Positions 42,054 through 50,740 of a stretch of DNA of 64,000 nucleotides are shown here, piece by piece. Positions within the stretch are counted from its first letter, which is position 1. Each line of letters starts with the position of its first letter. The position numbers and the translations under genes were made by a program. This DNA is from VRUE01 sp963718775 (GTDB lineage: Bacteria; Actinomycetota; Thermoleophilia; Solirubrobacterales; 70-9), in NCBI GenBank assembly GCA_963718775.1, contig OY970377.1:2046001-2110000 (forward strand). The letters run 5' to 3'. A model generated the notes under the pieces. The model had not been told where the DNA came from. It did no database searches and saw only the letters and a program-made list of their open reading frames with translations.

Positions 42054-43016
42054 ATGAGTGCAGGGGAAATCATCGGCGTCGACCTGGGCGGCACGAAGAT
42101 GCTGGTCGGCGTCCTCGACGCAGATTCGAAGGTGCTCTGGGAGGACCGCGAGGCCTCGACCGGCCAGACCGAGGACGAGCTGGTCGAGCTGCTCGCTCGC
42201 GAGGTCGAGGAGGCCCGCGCCGCTCGGGCGGGCATCGCTGCGGTCGGGCTTGGCATCCCGGCGACGATCGACCACGACAAGGGCATCGCGGTCTCCGCGG
42301 TCAACCTGCCGCTGGAGAACCTGCCGATCCGCGATCTCATCACCGAGCGCACCGGCCTGCCGGTCTTCGTCGACAACGACGCCACCGTCGCTGCCATCGC
42401 CGAGCATCTCTATGGCGCCGCGCGCGGCGCCGAAAATGCCGTGATGCTGACGATCGGCACCGGGATCGGCGGCGGCCTGATCCTCGGCGGCGAGGTCTAC
42501 CGCGGCTCGACCGGGGCCGGGGCCGAGCTGGGCCACACGGTGATCGAGGCCGATGGGCCGCGCTGTCAGGGCAACTGTCCCGGCCGCGGCTGCATCGAGA
42601 CGCTTGCTTCCGGCACCGCGCTGGGGCGGGAGGGACGCGCCGCTGCCGAGCGCGAGCCGGACTCGGCTCTCGGCGCGATGCTTGCCAACGGCGAGGAGAT
42701 CGACGGCAAGGTGGTGACTGAGGCGGCGCTCTCCGGCGACGTGACGGCGCGGGCCGTCTTCGACCTGGTCGGCTTGCGGCTTGGCGTGGCGCTGACCAGC
42801 TTCGCCAACATCTTCGAGCCCGAGGTCTTCGTGATCGGCGGCGGCGTGATCGCCGCCGGCGACCTGCTGCTCGAGCCGGCGCGGCGCGAGCTGGCCGAGC
42901 GTGCCCTGCCGCCGATGAAGCGCATCCCGGTCGTTGCCGCCGAGCTGGGCTCTGACGCCGGCATGATCGGCGCCGCGGCGATGGCGCGGATCGAGCTGGA
43001 GCGGGGCCAGGGCTGA
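42054..43016 (+). CDS. glk: ROK-family glucokinase
   Basis: ATP (or polyphosphate)-dependent phosphorylation of glucose. The N-terminal phosphate loop is IGVDLGGTKMLVGVLD; the sugar-binding motif is PVFVDNDATVAAIAEH; the ROK zinc site CQGNCPGRGCIE is complete (about residues 180-191); LTIGTGIGGGLILGGEVYRG completes the ATP site. 320 residues. Its TGA overlaps the rsmI ATG, giving a glk-rsmI-metG run of coupled or close genes. Another hexose or N-acylhexosamine is possible, but glucose is most usual for this motif set. Confidence 0.9.
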   Translation: MSAGEIIGVDLGGTKMLVGVLDADSKVLWEDREASTGQTEDELVELLAREVEEARAARAGIAAVGLGIPATIDHDKGIAVSAVNLPLENLPIRDLITERTGLPVFVDNDATVAAIAEHLYGAARGAENAVMLTIGTGIGGGLILGGEVYRGSTGAGAELGHTVIEADGPRCQGNCPGRGCIETLASGTALGREGRAAAEREPDSALGAMLANGEEIDGKVVTEAALSGDVTARAVFDLVGLRLGVALTSFANIFEPEVFVIGGGVIAAGDLLLEPARRELAERALPPMKRIPVVAAELGSDAGMIGAAAMARIELERGQG

Positions 43017-43843
43017 TGCCTGGCGAGCTGATCGTCTGCCCGACCCCGATCGGCAACCTCGACGACCTCACATTGCGGGTGCGCGACGCCCTCGTCGCCG
43101 CCGACTGGATCGCCTGCGAGGACACCCGTCGCACCGGCGGCCTGCTCGACAAGCTCGGCATCCGTCCGGCGCCGCCGATGGTCTCCAACCACGAGGGCAA
43201 CGAAGCGGCGCGCGCCACCGAGCTGGCGCAGCGGATCGAGCGCGGCGAAACGGTCGCGCTCGTCTCCGACGCCGGCATGCCGGCGATCTCCGACCCCGGC
43301 TACAAGCTGATCCGCCGCTGCATCGACCGCGACCTCGACGTCACGGTTCTGCCCGGCCCCTCGGTGGTGACGGTCGCCCTAGTCGCCTCCGGGCTGCCGA
43401 CCGACCGCTGGCGCTTCGAGGGCTTCCTGCCGAAGCGCTCCGGTGAGATGGAGCGGGTGCTGCGCTCGGCCGAGACCGTCGTCGCCTTCGAGTCGCCGCG
43501 GCGGGTGGGGGAGTCGCTGGCGGCGCTGGCGGCGATCGCCCCGGACCGTCCCGCCGCCGTCTGTCGCGAGCTGACCAAGATGCACGAGGAGGTCGCCCGC
43601 GCCTCGCTGGCCGAGCTGGCGAGGCGCTTTCGCGGCGACGTCAAGGGAGAGATCGTCCTGGTGATCGGCCCGGCCGCCTCCGAGGACCACGACCACGACA
43701 TCGGCTTCGCCGTCGACGCCCTGCGCCACCTGGTTCAGTCGGGCGCGCGGCCCCGCGCCGCAGCCAGCGTCGTCGCCGCCCTGACCGGAACCCGGGCCAA
43801 TGACCTCTACCGCGCCCTGACCGGTCGCGAGCCGCGCAAGTAG
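43016..43843 (+). CDS. rsmI: 16S rRNA (cytidine1402-2'-O)-methyltransferase
   Basis: SAM-dependent 2'-O-methylation of C1402 in the ribosomal P site. Motifs: CPTPIGNLDDLTLRVRDAL, IACEDTRRTGGLLDKLG, ALVSDAGMPAISDPGYKLIR and VLPGPSVVTVALVASGLPTD are the tetrapyrrole-methylase fold hallmarks specific to RsmI; FLPKRSGEM follows. 275 residues. Overlaps glk by one base at the start and lies 13 bp upstream of metG. Confidence 0.96.
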   Translation: MPGELIVCPTPIGNLDDLTLRVRDALVAADWIACEDTRRTGGLLDKLGIRPAPPMVSNHEGNEAARATELAQRIERGETVALVSDAGMPAISDPGYKLIRRCIDRDLDVTVLPGPSVVTVALVASGLPTDRWRFEGFLPKRSGEMERVLRSAETVVAFESPRRVGESLAALAAIAPDRPAAVCRELTKMHEEVARASLAELARRFRGDVKGEIVLVIGPAASEDHDHDIGFAVDALRHLVQSGARPRAAASVVAALTGTRANDLYRALTGREPRK

Positions 43844-43856
43844 CCTCGGAGCCCGC

Positions 43857-45362
43857 ATGCCCTACTACGTCACCACCCCGATCTACTACGTCAACGCCGA
43901 GCCGCACCTCGGCCATGCCTACTCGACGATGGCGGCCGACGTGCTCGCGCGGCACATGCGCCAGCGCGGCGAGGACGTCTTCTTCCTCACCGGCACCGAC
44001 GAGCACGGCGAGCCGATCGAGACGGCGGCTGAGCGCGAGGGCATCTCACCGCAGGAGCTGGCCGATCGCAACGCGGCGAAGTTCCAGGCGCTGGGGCCGA
44101 TCATCGACGCGACCAATGACTTCTTCATCCGCACCTCCGACCCGCGCCACAAGGCGAAGGTCGCCGAGATCATGCAGCGGGTCTACGACAACGGCTGGGT
44201 CAGCAAGGGCACCTACGAAGGCTGGTACTGCCCGCGCTGCGCCGACTTCAAGACCGAGCGCGAGCTGGGTCCCGGCCAGACCTGCGCGATCCACGAGATC
44301 CCCCTGGAGCGGGTCCGCGAGGAGAACTGGTTCTTCCGCCTCTCCGCCTTCCAGGAGCGCCTCGAAGCGCTCTACGAGGAGCGCCCCGACTTCGTCGTCC
44401 CCGACTTCCGCCGCAACGAGGCGGTCTCCTTCATCAAGGGGGGACTGGAGGACGTCTCGCTCTCGCGGCCGACGCTGAAGTGGGGGCTGCCGCTGCCCTG
44501 GGATCCCGAGCAGCGCATGTACGTCTGGTTCGACGCGCTGCTCAACTACGTCACCGCGCTCGGCTTCGCCCGCGAGGGGGAGGACCTGACCGAGCGCTAC
44601 TGGCCGGCCAGCCTGCACGTACTGGCCAAGGACATCCTCAAGTTCCACGCGGTGATCTGGCCCGCCCTCTGCATGGCCGCCGACCTCGAGCCGCCGCGGC
44701 GGATGACGATCCACGGCTACCTGCTGATGGGCGAGAAGAAGATGTCGAAGTCGCTCGGCAACGTGCTCGACCCCTTCGAGGTGATCGATCGCTTCGGCGC
44801 CGACGCGCTGCGCTTTTACCTCTTTCGCGAGGTCAGCTTCGGCCAGGACGGCTCGATCTCGACCGCTGGCTTCGAGGCCCGCTACGAGACCGAGCTGGCC
44901 AACGACTTCGGCAACCTCGCCAGTCGTGTCCTGGCGATGGTCGAGCGCTACCGCGACGGGGTCGTGCCGGTGGCTGCCGTCGACGCGGTGCTCGCCGAGG
45001 ACTTCGAAGGCGTCGTGCCGCGCTTCTGCGAGCTGCTCGACCGCGCCGAGCTGACCCAGGCGCTGGAGGAGGCGTGGAAGCTGGTGCGACGGCTCAACCG
45101 CTATGTCGAGGAGACGCAGCCGTGGGTGCTGGCCAAGGACGAGGCCGACCCGGAGCGACTCGACGAGGTCCTCTACAACCTCTGCGAGGGCCTGCGGGTG
45201 ACCACCCTGCTGCTGGTGCCCTACCTACCGCGGAGCTGCGAGCTCCTGCTCACCACCCTGGGCGAGGGCTCCCGCGAGCTGGCCGAGCTCGGCTCCCGTC
45301 CCGGCGGTCAGCAGGTCGAGCGCGTGCCGCCGCTCTTTCCGAAGATCGAGTCGCCCGCCTAG
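43857..45362 (+). CDS. metG: Methionyl-tRNA synthetase
   Basis: Charges tRNA-Met. Class I signatures are YYVNAEPHLGHAYSTM (HIGH motif as HLGH, residues about 17-20) and GEKKMSKSLGNVLDP (KMSKS, about residue 295). The knuckle region keeps only one pair of zinc-type cysteines (CPRCADF, later CAIHEIPLE). The C-terminal part is an anticodon-binding helical domain without the extra dimerisation domain, giving a short 501-residue form. Its last ~140 bp overlap, antisense, the 3' end of a convergent serine-hydrolase gene. Confidence 0.97.
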   Translation: MPYYVTTPIYYVNAEPHLGHAYSTMAADVLARHMRQRGEDVFFLTGTDEHGEPIETAAEREGISPQELADRNAAKFQALGPIIDATNDFFIRTSDPRHKAKVAEIMQRVYDNGWVSKGTYEGWYCPRCADFKTERELGPGQTCAIHEIPLERVREENWFFRLSAFQERLEALYEERPDFVVPDFRRNEAVSFIKGGLEDVSLSRPTLKWGLPLPWDPEQRMYVWFDALLNYVTALGFAREGEDLTERYWPASLHVLAKDILKFHAVIWPALCMAADLEPPRRMTIHGYLLMGEKKMSKSLGNVLDPFEVIDRFGADALRFYLFREVSFGQDGSISTAGFEARYETELANDFGNLASRVLAMVERYRDGVVPVAAVDAVLAEDFEGVVPRFCELLDRAELTQALEEAWKLVRRLNRYVEETQPWVLAKDEADPERLDEVLYNLCEGLRVTTLLLVPYLPRSCELLLTTLGEGSRELAELGSRPGGQQVERVPPLFPKIESPA

Positions 45363-46223
45363 CTTCTGCTTGGACGGCCCGCCATGTCCGCAGCGGGCGG
45401 CGGCGATGCCGTGCAGGAGGCGATGGGCGACGCCACGCAGCGTCTCGATCCCGTAGGCCGTCGAGGGGTCGTGCTCGGTGAGGATCGCCAACCCGAGCCG
45501 GCAGCGACCCCGCTCGAGGAAGGCGACCTGATGGCTGACCACGCCGACCCCGTCGTCGTTGATCCCCCAGCCGCCCTTGAAGTGGAGCCGCCAGCCATGC
45601 GGGCGAACGCTGGCGATGCCCCAGCGCTGCCAGTCGACGACCGAGCCGAGCAGGTGACGGGCGAAGTGCCGGTGGCGGCCGGGCACGTAGCGCTCGTAGC
45701 GCAGCAGGAAGCGCGCCTGGTCGCGGGCGCTGATCTGGGAGAGGCCGCCGAGCCAGCCCGGTTCGTAGACCCACTGGAAGTCGCGCATCCCTGCGGCGCG
45801 GGCGAGGCGCTCGACCCTGCCGTCGCCGAGCAGAGCGGCGACCTGGATCCCGGCGGCGTTGTCGGAGACACGGATCATCGGTTCGAGCAATGCCTTCTCG
45901 TCGGCGTGGAGGCGGCGGTTGCGGACAGAGCGCTGTCGCAGGTAGGCGACGAGCAGCATCGCCTTGATCACGCTGGCCGCGGGAGCTGTGCGGGCGCCCC
46001 GGAAGGAGCGCAGGCGGCTATGGCGCCCGACGATCGCGAAGCTGACGTCGCCAAGCCGGGCGCGGGCGTAGCGGCGGGCGCCGGCGACCGATGGCTTCCA
46101 GGGTCGGCTCGCGGCCCGCTCGGTCGCGTGTCCGTGGCTAGGCGGCGCCGCCAGCAGGAGCAGGGCGAGGAGCGCAGCCGTTCCCAAGCTCGCCATTCCC
46201 GCCGGGAATGGCTTGCGGGTCAA
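45225..46223 (-). CDS. Secreted class A beta-lactamase-fold serine hydrolase
   Basis: 332 residues with a signal peptide (MASLGTAALLALLLLAAPPS). Serine-hydrolase motifs are in order: SVIK (Ser84, Lys87; SxxK), SDN (120-122), and HFKGGWG (KGG in place of KTG). The omega-loop glutamate region is not recognisable. It resembles beta-lactamase-related D,D-peptidases/lipoprotein hydrolases more than true class A enzymes. TTG 46223 overlaps the preceding gene's stop; ATG 46196 is an equally good signal-peptide start. The last 138 bp lie antisense within metG, so the true C-terminus may be shorter (after SKQK). Confidence 0.78.
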   Translation of the reverse strand: MTRKPFPAGMASLGTAALLALLLLAAPPSHGHATERAASRPWKPSVAGARRYARARLGDVSFAIVGRHSRLRSFRGARTAPAASVIKAMLLVAYLRQRSVRNRRLHADEKALLEPMIRVSDNAAGIQVAALLGDGRVERLARAAGMRDFQWVYEPGWLGGLSQISARDQARFLLRYERYVPGRHRHFARHLLGSVVDWQRWGIASVRPHGWRLHFKGGWGINDDGVGVVSHQVAFLERGRCRLGLAILTEHDPSTAYGIETLRGVAHRLLHGIAAARCGHGGPSKQKLGGRLDLRKERRHALDLLTAGTGAELGQLAGALAQGGEQELAAPR

Positions 46224-47389
46224 GCTTCGCCGCCTCCCGCGAGCGCTTCGGGGCCAAGCTGGTCTGGCTTCGTGTAGCCGCAGAGGGCCAGTGTCAGGTC
46301 GAGCTCGGCGAGGATCATCTTCAGCACCGTTTCGACTCCTGCTTGGCCCTCGAGCGCCAGGCCCCAGACGTAGGGACGGCCGAGGCAGACGGCGTCGGCG
46401 CCGAGGGCGAGCGCCTTGATCGCGTCGGAGCCGCTGCGGATGCCGCTGTCGAAGAGGATCGCCAGCTCGTCCCCCGCTGCTTCGGCGATCGCCGGCAGAG
46501 CGTCGAGCGAGCCGAGCGCGCCGTCGACCTGGCGGCCGCCGTGGTTGGAGACGACGATGCCGTCGAGGCCGCGCCGCGCCGCCTCACGGGCGTCGTCGGC
46601 GTGCTGGATGCCCTTGACCACGATCGGCAGCGAGGTCTGCTCGCGCAACCAGCCGAGGTCGTCCCAGCTGAGCGCGGGGTTCGACAGCACGCCGAGGTAG
46701 TGGCCGGTGGCGGCGCCGAGATCCTCCTCGGGCGTCTTCTCCAGGGCGGCGCGAAAGACCGGGTCCTTGAGGTAATTGGCGTTGCCCACCCCTTGCAGGA
46801 AGGGCAGCCACGCCTGCTGCAGGTCGCGAGGCTTCCAGCCGGGAAGGAAGGTGTCGACGGTGACGACGATCGCGCCATAGCCGGCCGCCTCGGCGCGGCT
46901 GACGAAGCTCTTGACCAGCTCCCTGTCGGTGGCCCAGTAGAGCTGGAACCAACGTGGCGCCTCGCCCCCGGCTTCGGCGATCTCCTCCAGGGTGAACGCC
47001 GAGGCGGTGCTGGCGATCATCGGCAGCCCGAGCGCCGCTGCCGCTCGCGCGGTCGCCAGCTCGCCCTCCTCGTGGACGACCTTCTGCACCCCGATCGGCG
47101 CCAGCAGCAGCGGCGCCGGCATTGCTGTGCCGAGCAGGGTGGTCGAGAGGTCGCGTGTGGCGACGTCGCGCAGCATGCGAGGCACGATCCGGCGCCGAGC
47201 GAGAGCCGCGCGGTTGGCGTCCACCGTGTCCTCGCTGCCGGCGCCGGCGAAGACGTAGTTGGCGGCGCGCTCGTCCATCGCGGTGGCCGCGCGCCGCTCC
47301 AGCTCGGCGATCGAGACCGGGATCGAGGGCGTCTCGCCGCCGAGGCCACGGGCGTAGATCTCGCGGTAGTAGTCGGCGAAGTCAGCCAT
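46220..47389 (-). CDS. FMN-dependent alpha-hydroxy acid oxidase/lactate 2-monooxygenase-like
   Basis: An FMN-dependent alpha-hydroxy acid dehydrogenase family enzyme, 389 residues. PRWFQLYWATDRELVKS and AIVVTVDTFLPGWKPRDLQQ are mid-barrel motifs shared with lactate monooxygenase; the catalytic His-Arg block VSNHGGRQVDGALGSLDALP is complete; LFDSGIRSGSDAIKALALGA, DAVCLGRPYVWGL binds FMN phosphate. It probably oxidises lactate or a related 2-hydroxy acid. The stop overlaps the start of the downstream serine-hydrolase gene, giving a two-gene minus-strand unit between metG and tatD. Confidence 0.9.
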   Translation of the reverse strand: MADFADYYREIYARGLGGETPSIPVSIAELERRAATAMDERAANYVFAGAGSEDTVDANRAALARRRIVPRMLRDVATRDLSTTLLGTAMPAPLLLAPIGVQKVVHEEGELATARAAAALGLPMIASTASAFTLEEIAEAGGEAPRWFQLYWATDRELVKSFVSRAEAAGYGAIVVTVDTFLPGWKPRDLQQAWLPFLQGVGNANYLKDPVFRAALEKTPEEDLGAATGHYLGVLSNPALSWDDLGWLREQTSLPIVVKGIQHADDAREAARRGLDGIVVSNHGGRQVDGALGSLDALPAIAEAAGDELAILFDSGIRSGSDAIKALALGADAVCLGRPYVWGLALEGQAGVETVLKMILAELDLTLALCGYTKPDQLGPEALAGGGEA

Positions 47390-47540
47390 TCGGCCACAGC
47401 CTATTCAAAGCTATTGAGAAACCGGTTAGTTTATTAATTACAAATAATAGTAAAACTACCTACCTAAAATTAGGTAGGTAAACCTTCGATCAAACAATTG
47501 CATTACTTGTAATCGATCTTTTTTGGTCGAAGTTAGGCGC
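47390..47540. promoter_or_regulatory. AT-rich intergenic region with two palindromes
   Basis: About 150 bp of markedly AT-rich DNA between divergent genes. It holds a perfect inverted repeat with 11-base arms TACCTACCTAA (47457-47467) and TTAGGTAGGTA (47470-47480) separated by AA, and a second, ATTAC-TT-GTAAT (47502-47513). Promoters of both the oxidase (minus) and the secreted protein (plus) must lie here; the palindromes are candidate operators. Confidence 0.55.
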
Positions 47541-48269
47541 ATGAACCCAATCGCAGCACCTCATGTCTCTGTCAAAGCTCCACTTGCCCTGCTTGCGGCG
47601 ACGGCGATCTTCCTGATCGCGATGGTCGCAACGGCGGGCGCGGCCCCGCCGGTCGGCAAGGACGGCAAGATTCACGCCTGCTACCGCGTCAAGGGCAAGC
47701 CAAAGGGCAGCCTCCGGGTCGTCCCGGGTAATCGCTGCAAGCGCGGCGAGCGAAAGGTCGTCTGGAGCGTCGCCGGCTCGAGCAGTCAGGCTGGGGCCAA
47801 CGGCCAGGCAGGGACGACCGGCGGTGCTCAGCAGGGCCAGTCCGGAGCGAATGGGGCGAACGGCTCGAACGAAGCCACCCTGAAAACTGAAATCGCAGGG
47901 CTGGAGCTCAAGGTCGCAGGTCTCGAAGGCCTTCTGCAGGGTGTTGGCAAAGGCGATCTGAACGGGCTGCTCGGCCGGGTCAATGGCCTCGAGGGCATCC
48001 TCGACGGGGTGACGAACTCCGACCTCACCGGCATGCTCGACACGCTCGACGGAGTCACCAACACGGAGCTGCTGGATACCGTCGCCTCGCTGCCGGCGCT
48101 CGACCTGGTCTGCGAACAGAACGAAAAACTGGCCGAACAGGTGAACGTGCTGCAAGGCGTGATCGGCGGCCTCGGCCTGGCGCCTGCCCTCGAGATCATC
48201 GGCCTGCTCGAGATCCCGACTCTGCCCACCTCGCTCAACCTCAACCAGTTCGGCTGCCCGGCTCCGTAG
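47541..48269 (+). CDS. Secreted protein with collagen-like Gly-rich segment
   Basis: About 242 residues from ATG 47541. A signal peptide (LALLAATAIFLIAMVATAGA) is followed by a small basic module with two cysteines (GKDGKIHACYRVKGKPKGSL, RVVPGNRCKRGE), then a Gly/Ala/Gln/Asn stretch with collagen-like triplets, then leucine-rich helical repeats (GLELKVAGLEGLLQGVGKGD). The first module is common in secreted Thermoleophilia proteins. Probably cell-surface or extracellular; function unknown. A terminator follows at 48292. Confidence 0.72.
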   Translation: MNPIAAPHVSVKAPLALLAATAIFLIAMVATAGAAPPVGKDGKIHACYRVKGKPKGSLRVVPGNRCKRGERKVVWSVAGSSSQAGANGQAGTTGGAQQGQSGANGANGSNEATLKTEIAGLELKVAGLEGLLQGVGKGDLNGLLGRVNGLEGILDGVTNSDLTGMLDTLDGVTNTELLDTVASLPALDLVCEQNEKLAEQVNVLQGVIGGLGLAPALEIIGLLEIPTLPTSLNLNQFGCPAP

Positions 48270-48291
48270 CCGGCAGCACCTCACCAGCGAC

Positions 48292-48326
48292 ACGGCCCGC
48301 CTCCTTCCGGGGAGCGCGGGCCGTTT
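48292..48326 (+). terminator. Rho-independent terminator after the secreted-protein gene
   Basis: Arms ACGGCCCGC (48292-48300) and GCGGGCCGT (48316-48324) are followed by TTT, 23 bp after the stop at 48269 and 32 bp before the tatD start. Confidence 0.8.
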
Positions 48327-48357
48327 CGCACTCGCGGGCCACGGATAGGCTGGAGCT

Positions 48358-49125
48358 GTGATCGATTCCCACACGCATCTCTTCCTCTGCGAACGGCCTG
48401 AGGCCGAGGTGGTCGCGGCGGCGCAAGAGGCGGGCGTCGAGCGGATGCTCAACGTCGGCCTCGATCGCGACACCAACGAGATCGCGATCGCCGCCGCCGA
48501 TCGCCACGAGAGCGTCTTCGCGACGGTCGGCTGCCACCCGACCGAGGCGGCGGGCTTCGACGACGCTCGCGCCGAGGAGATCGCTCGCCTCGCCGTCCAC
48601 GAGAAGGTGCGGGCGATCGGCGAGACCGGGATCGACTACTACCGCGAGACGGCGAGCCGCGAGGACCAGCGGCGGGCTTTCGAGGCGCAGATCGGGATCG
48701 CCCGCGACCGCGGCTTGCCGGTCGTCATCCACGCCCGCGATCCCGACGGCGAGACCGGCGCGACCGACGACGTCTTCGCGATCCTCGACGAGCACGCCGA
48801 CGGCGTGCCGGTGATCCTGCACTGCTTTCTCGCCCCCTGGCGGGTCGAGGACGCGATCGAGCGCGGCTGGTACTGCTCCTTCTCGGGCATCGTCACCTTC
48901 CCCAGCGCCGAGGAGCTGCGCGAGGCGGCCGCCAAGCTGCCCGACGAGTTGGTCTTGGTCGAGACCGACGCCCCTTACCTGGCGCCCCAGCCGGTGCGCG
49001 GCAAGACCAACGAGCCCGCTCACGTCGTCTCCACCGCCGAGGTCGTCGCCGAGGTGCGCGGTGTCTCCTACGCCGAGCTGGAGCAGACGGTCGAGGCCAA
49101 CGCCCGCACCTTGTTCGGCTGGTAG
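48358..49125 (+). CDS. tatD: TatD-family metal-dependent DNase
   Basis: A TIM-barrel metallohydrolase of 255 residues from GTG 48358. Metal ligands are visible in order: IDSHTHLF (HxH), VGCHPTEA, AIGETGIDYY (Glu), VVIHARDP (His), PVILHCF (His) and LVETDAPYLAPQP (Asp). TatD has 3'-5' exonuclease activity in E. coli. It begins the conserved tatD-rsmA-ispE block. Confidence 0.95.
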   Translation: MIDSHTHLFLCERPEAEVVAAAQEAGVERMLNVGLDRDTNEIAIAAADRHESVFATVGCHPTEAAGFDDARAEEIARLAVHEKVRAIGETGIDYYRETASREDQRRAFEAQIGIARDRGLPVVIHARDPDGETGATDDVFAILDEHADGVPVILHCFLAPWRVEDAIERGWYCSFSGIVTFPSAEELREAAAKLPDELVLVETDAPYLAPQPVRGKTNEPAHVVSTAEVVAEVRGVSYAELEQTVEANARTLFGW

Positions 49126-49128
49126 CCC

Positions 49129-49893
49129 ATGGTCAGGCTCGGGCAGAACTTCCTGTCCGACCCGAACCTGCTCGACGCGATCGTGCGCGACGCCGGGCTG
49201 GCGGCGGAGGATGTGGTGCTGGAGGTAGGCGCCGGAGAAGGAGTGCTGAGCGAGCGGCTCGCGACCGTGGCCCGACATCTTCACGTGATCGAGATCGATC
49301 GTGGCCTGGCGCCGGCGCTGGCGTCGCTGGCGACACGCGGGAACGTCGACCTGCACTGGGGGGACGCGATGAAGCTCGACTTGGCTGACCTCGATCCGGC
49401 TCCGACCGCCGTCGTCTCCAATCTGCCGTATGCGGTGGCGACGCCGGTGATCCTGCGCACGATCGAGCAGTTGCCCTCGGTCGAGCGCTGGACGGTGATG
49501 GTGCAGCGTGAGATCGCCGATCGCCTGCGCGCCGCGCCGGGCAATCGCACCTACGGCTCGCCGAGCGCGGTCGTTCAGCTTGCCTGCGAGGTGAAGCTGC
49601 TGCGCACCGTCGACCCGGCGGTCTTCCGACCGCGGCCGCGGGTCGAGTCGGCGATCCTCGCGCTGCGTCGTACCGGGCCCGGCGCCGACGAGGCGACTCG
49701 CGAGCTGATCCGCGCCGCGTTCGCCCACCGGCGAAAGTCGCTGGCCCGCTCGGTCGAGCACCTCAGTCCCGGCTCGCTGGAGGCCGTGCGAAGGGCGCTC
49801 GAGGAGCTGGATCTGGCAGTCGATTCGCGCGCCGAGGCGCTGAGCCCCGAGGATTTCGCCGCGCTATCGGCGAAGCTGCGAGCCAGCGCCTGA
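49129..49893 (+). CDS. rsmA: 16S rRNA (adenine1518-N6/adenine1519-N6)-dimethyltransferase
   Basis: KsgA-type methyltransferase that dimethylates two adenines near the 3' end of 16S rRNA. GQNFLSDPNLLDAIVRDAGL is the standard N-terminus, VLEVGAGEGVLSERLAT is SAM motif I, and SNLPYAVATPVI is the NLPY catalytic motif. VQREIADRLRAAPGNRTYGS, PSAVVQL continues the family pattern. 254 residues. It starts 3 bp after tatD and is followed after 16 bp by ispE. Confidence 0.96.
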   Translation: MVRLGQNFLSDPNLLDAIVRDAGLAAEDVVLEVGAGEGVLSERLATVARHLHVIEIDRGLAPALASLATRGNVDLHWGDAMKLDLADLDPAPTAVVSNLPYAVATPVILRTIEQLPSVERWTVMVQREIADRLRAAPGNRTYGSPSAVVQLACEVKLLRTVDPAVFRPRPRVESAILALRRTGPGADEATRELIRAAFAHRRKSLARSVEHLSPGSLEAVRRALEELDLAVDSRAEALSPEDFAALSAKLRASA

Positions 49894-49909
49894 GAGCGCG
49901 CCGACCGCT

Positions 49910-50740
49910 ATGCAGCTCCACGCACCCGCCAAGCTCAATCTCTGTCTCTACCTCGGCCCGCAGCGGGACGACGGCCTGCACGAGCTCTGCTCCCTGTTCG
50001 AGCCGCTGGCGCTGGCCGACCCGATCGAGGTCAGCGAGGCCGAGCGCGACGAGGTGATCTGCCCTGGAATCGAGGGCGACAATCTGGCGGCGCGGGCGCT
50101 GGCTGCCCTGCGCGAGCACGGCTGGGAGCATCCGCCGCTGCGGATCGAGATCGAGAAGCGGACCCCGGTAGCCGCCGGCCTTGGCGGCGGCAGCGCCGAC
50201 GCGGCGGCGGTGCTGCGCCTGGCTGCGGGAGAGGTGGCGGACCTGGAGGAGATCGCCGCTGGGCTGGGCGCCGACGTGCCGTCGCAGCTGACCCCGTCCC
50301 TCGCCCTGGTCCAGGGAGCGGGAGAGAGAATCGAGCGGCTGCCCGACCCCGCGCCTCACGCCGTCGTGCTGCTGCCGGATGGCGGCGGCCTTGGCACGGC
50401 GGAGGTGTTCGCCGAGGCCGACAGGCTCGGCCTCAGCCGCGCGGTGGGGGAGCTCGACGAGCTTGCCAAGCGCCTGCGGGCGACGGCGGGCGACGGCTCC
50501 TCGCCGCTCTCCTATTCCGACCTGCTCGTCAACGATCTCGAGCCCGCGGCACGCTCGCTGCGACCGCGGATCGGCGAGTCCCTCGACGCGCTGCGCGCCG
50601 CCGGCGCCGCCAAGGCGCTCTTGACCGGCTCCGGACCGACCGCGTTCGGCCTCTTCGAGAGCCTCGCCGATGCCAGCGCCGCGGCTGCCCTGCTCGACCG
50701 TGACGACGCGATCGTCTGCGAAGCGGGGAGGGTGCCGTGA
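49910..50740 (+). CDS. ispE: 4-diphosphocytidyl-2-C-methyl-D-erythritol kinase
   Basis: MEP-pathway isoprenoid enzyme, a GHMP kinase of 276 residues. APAKLNLCLYLGPQRDDGLH contains the substrate-binding lysine; RTPVAAGLGGGSADAAAVLR is the phosphate-binding glycine-rich loop; AKALLTGSGPTAFGLF is the C-terminal GHMP motif. A short CDP-ME-binding lid is retained. Its TGA overlaps the GTG of the next gene. Confidence 0.95.
   Translation: MQLHAPAKLNLCLYLGPQRDDGLHELCSLFEPLALADPIEVSEAERDEVICPGIEGDNLAARALAALREHGWEHPPLRIEIEKRTPVAAGLGGGSADAAAVLRLAAGEVADLEEIAAGLGADVPSQLTPSLALVQGAGERIERLPDPAPHAVVLLPDGGGLGTAEVFAEADRLGLSRAVGELDELAKRLRATAGDGSSPLSYSDLLVNDLEPAARSLRPRIGESLDALRAAGAAKALLTGSGPTAFGLFESLADASAAAALLDRDDAIVCEAGRVP

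Noticed and set aside
43800..43900. Riboswitch or T-box ahead of metG.
   Set aside because: Only 13 bp separate rsmI and metG, leaving no room for a leader element.
47764..47880. Collagen-like stretch as a structural collagen domain.
   Set aside because: Gly-x-y periodicity is short and irregular, so only a flexible Gly-rich linker can be supported.
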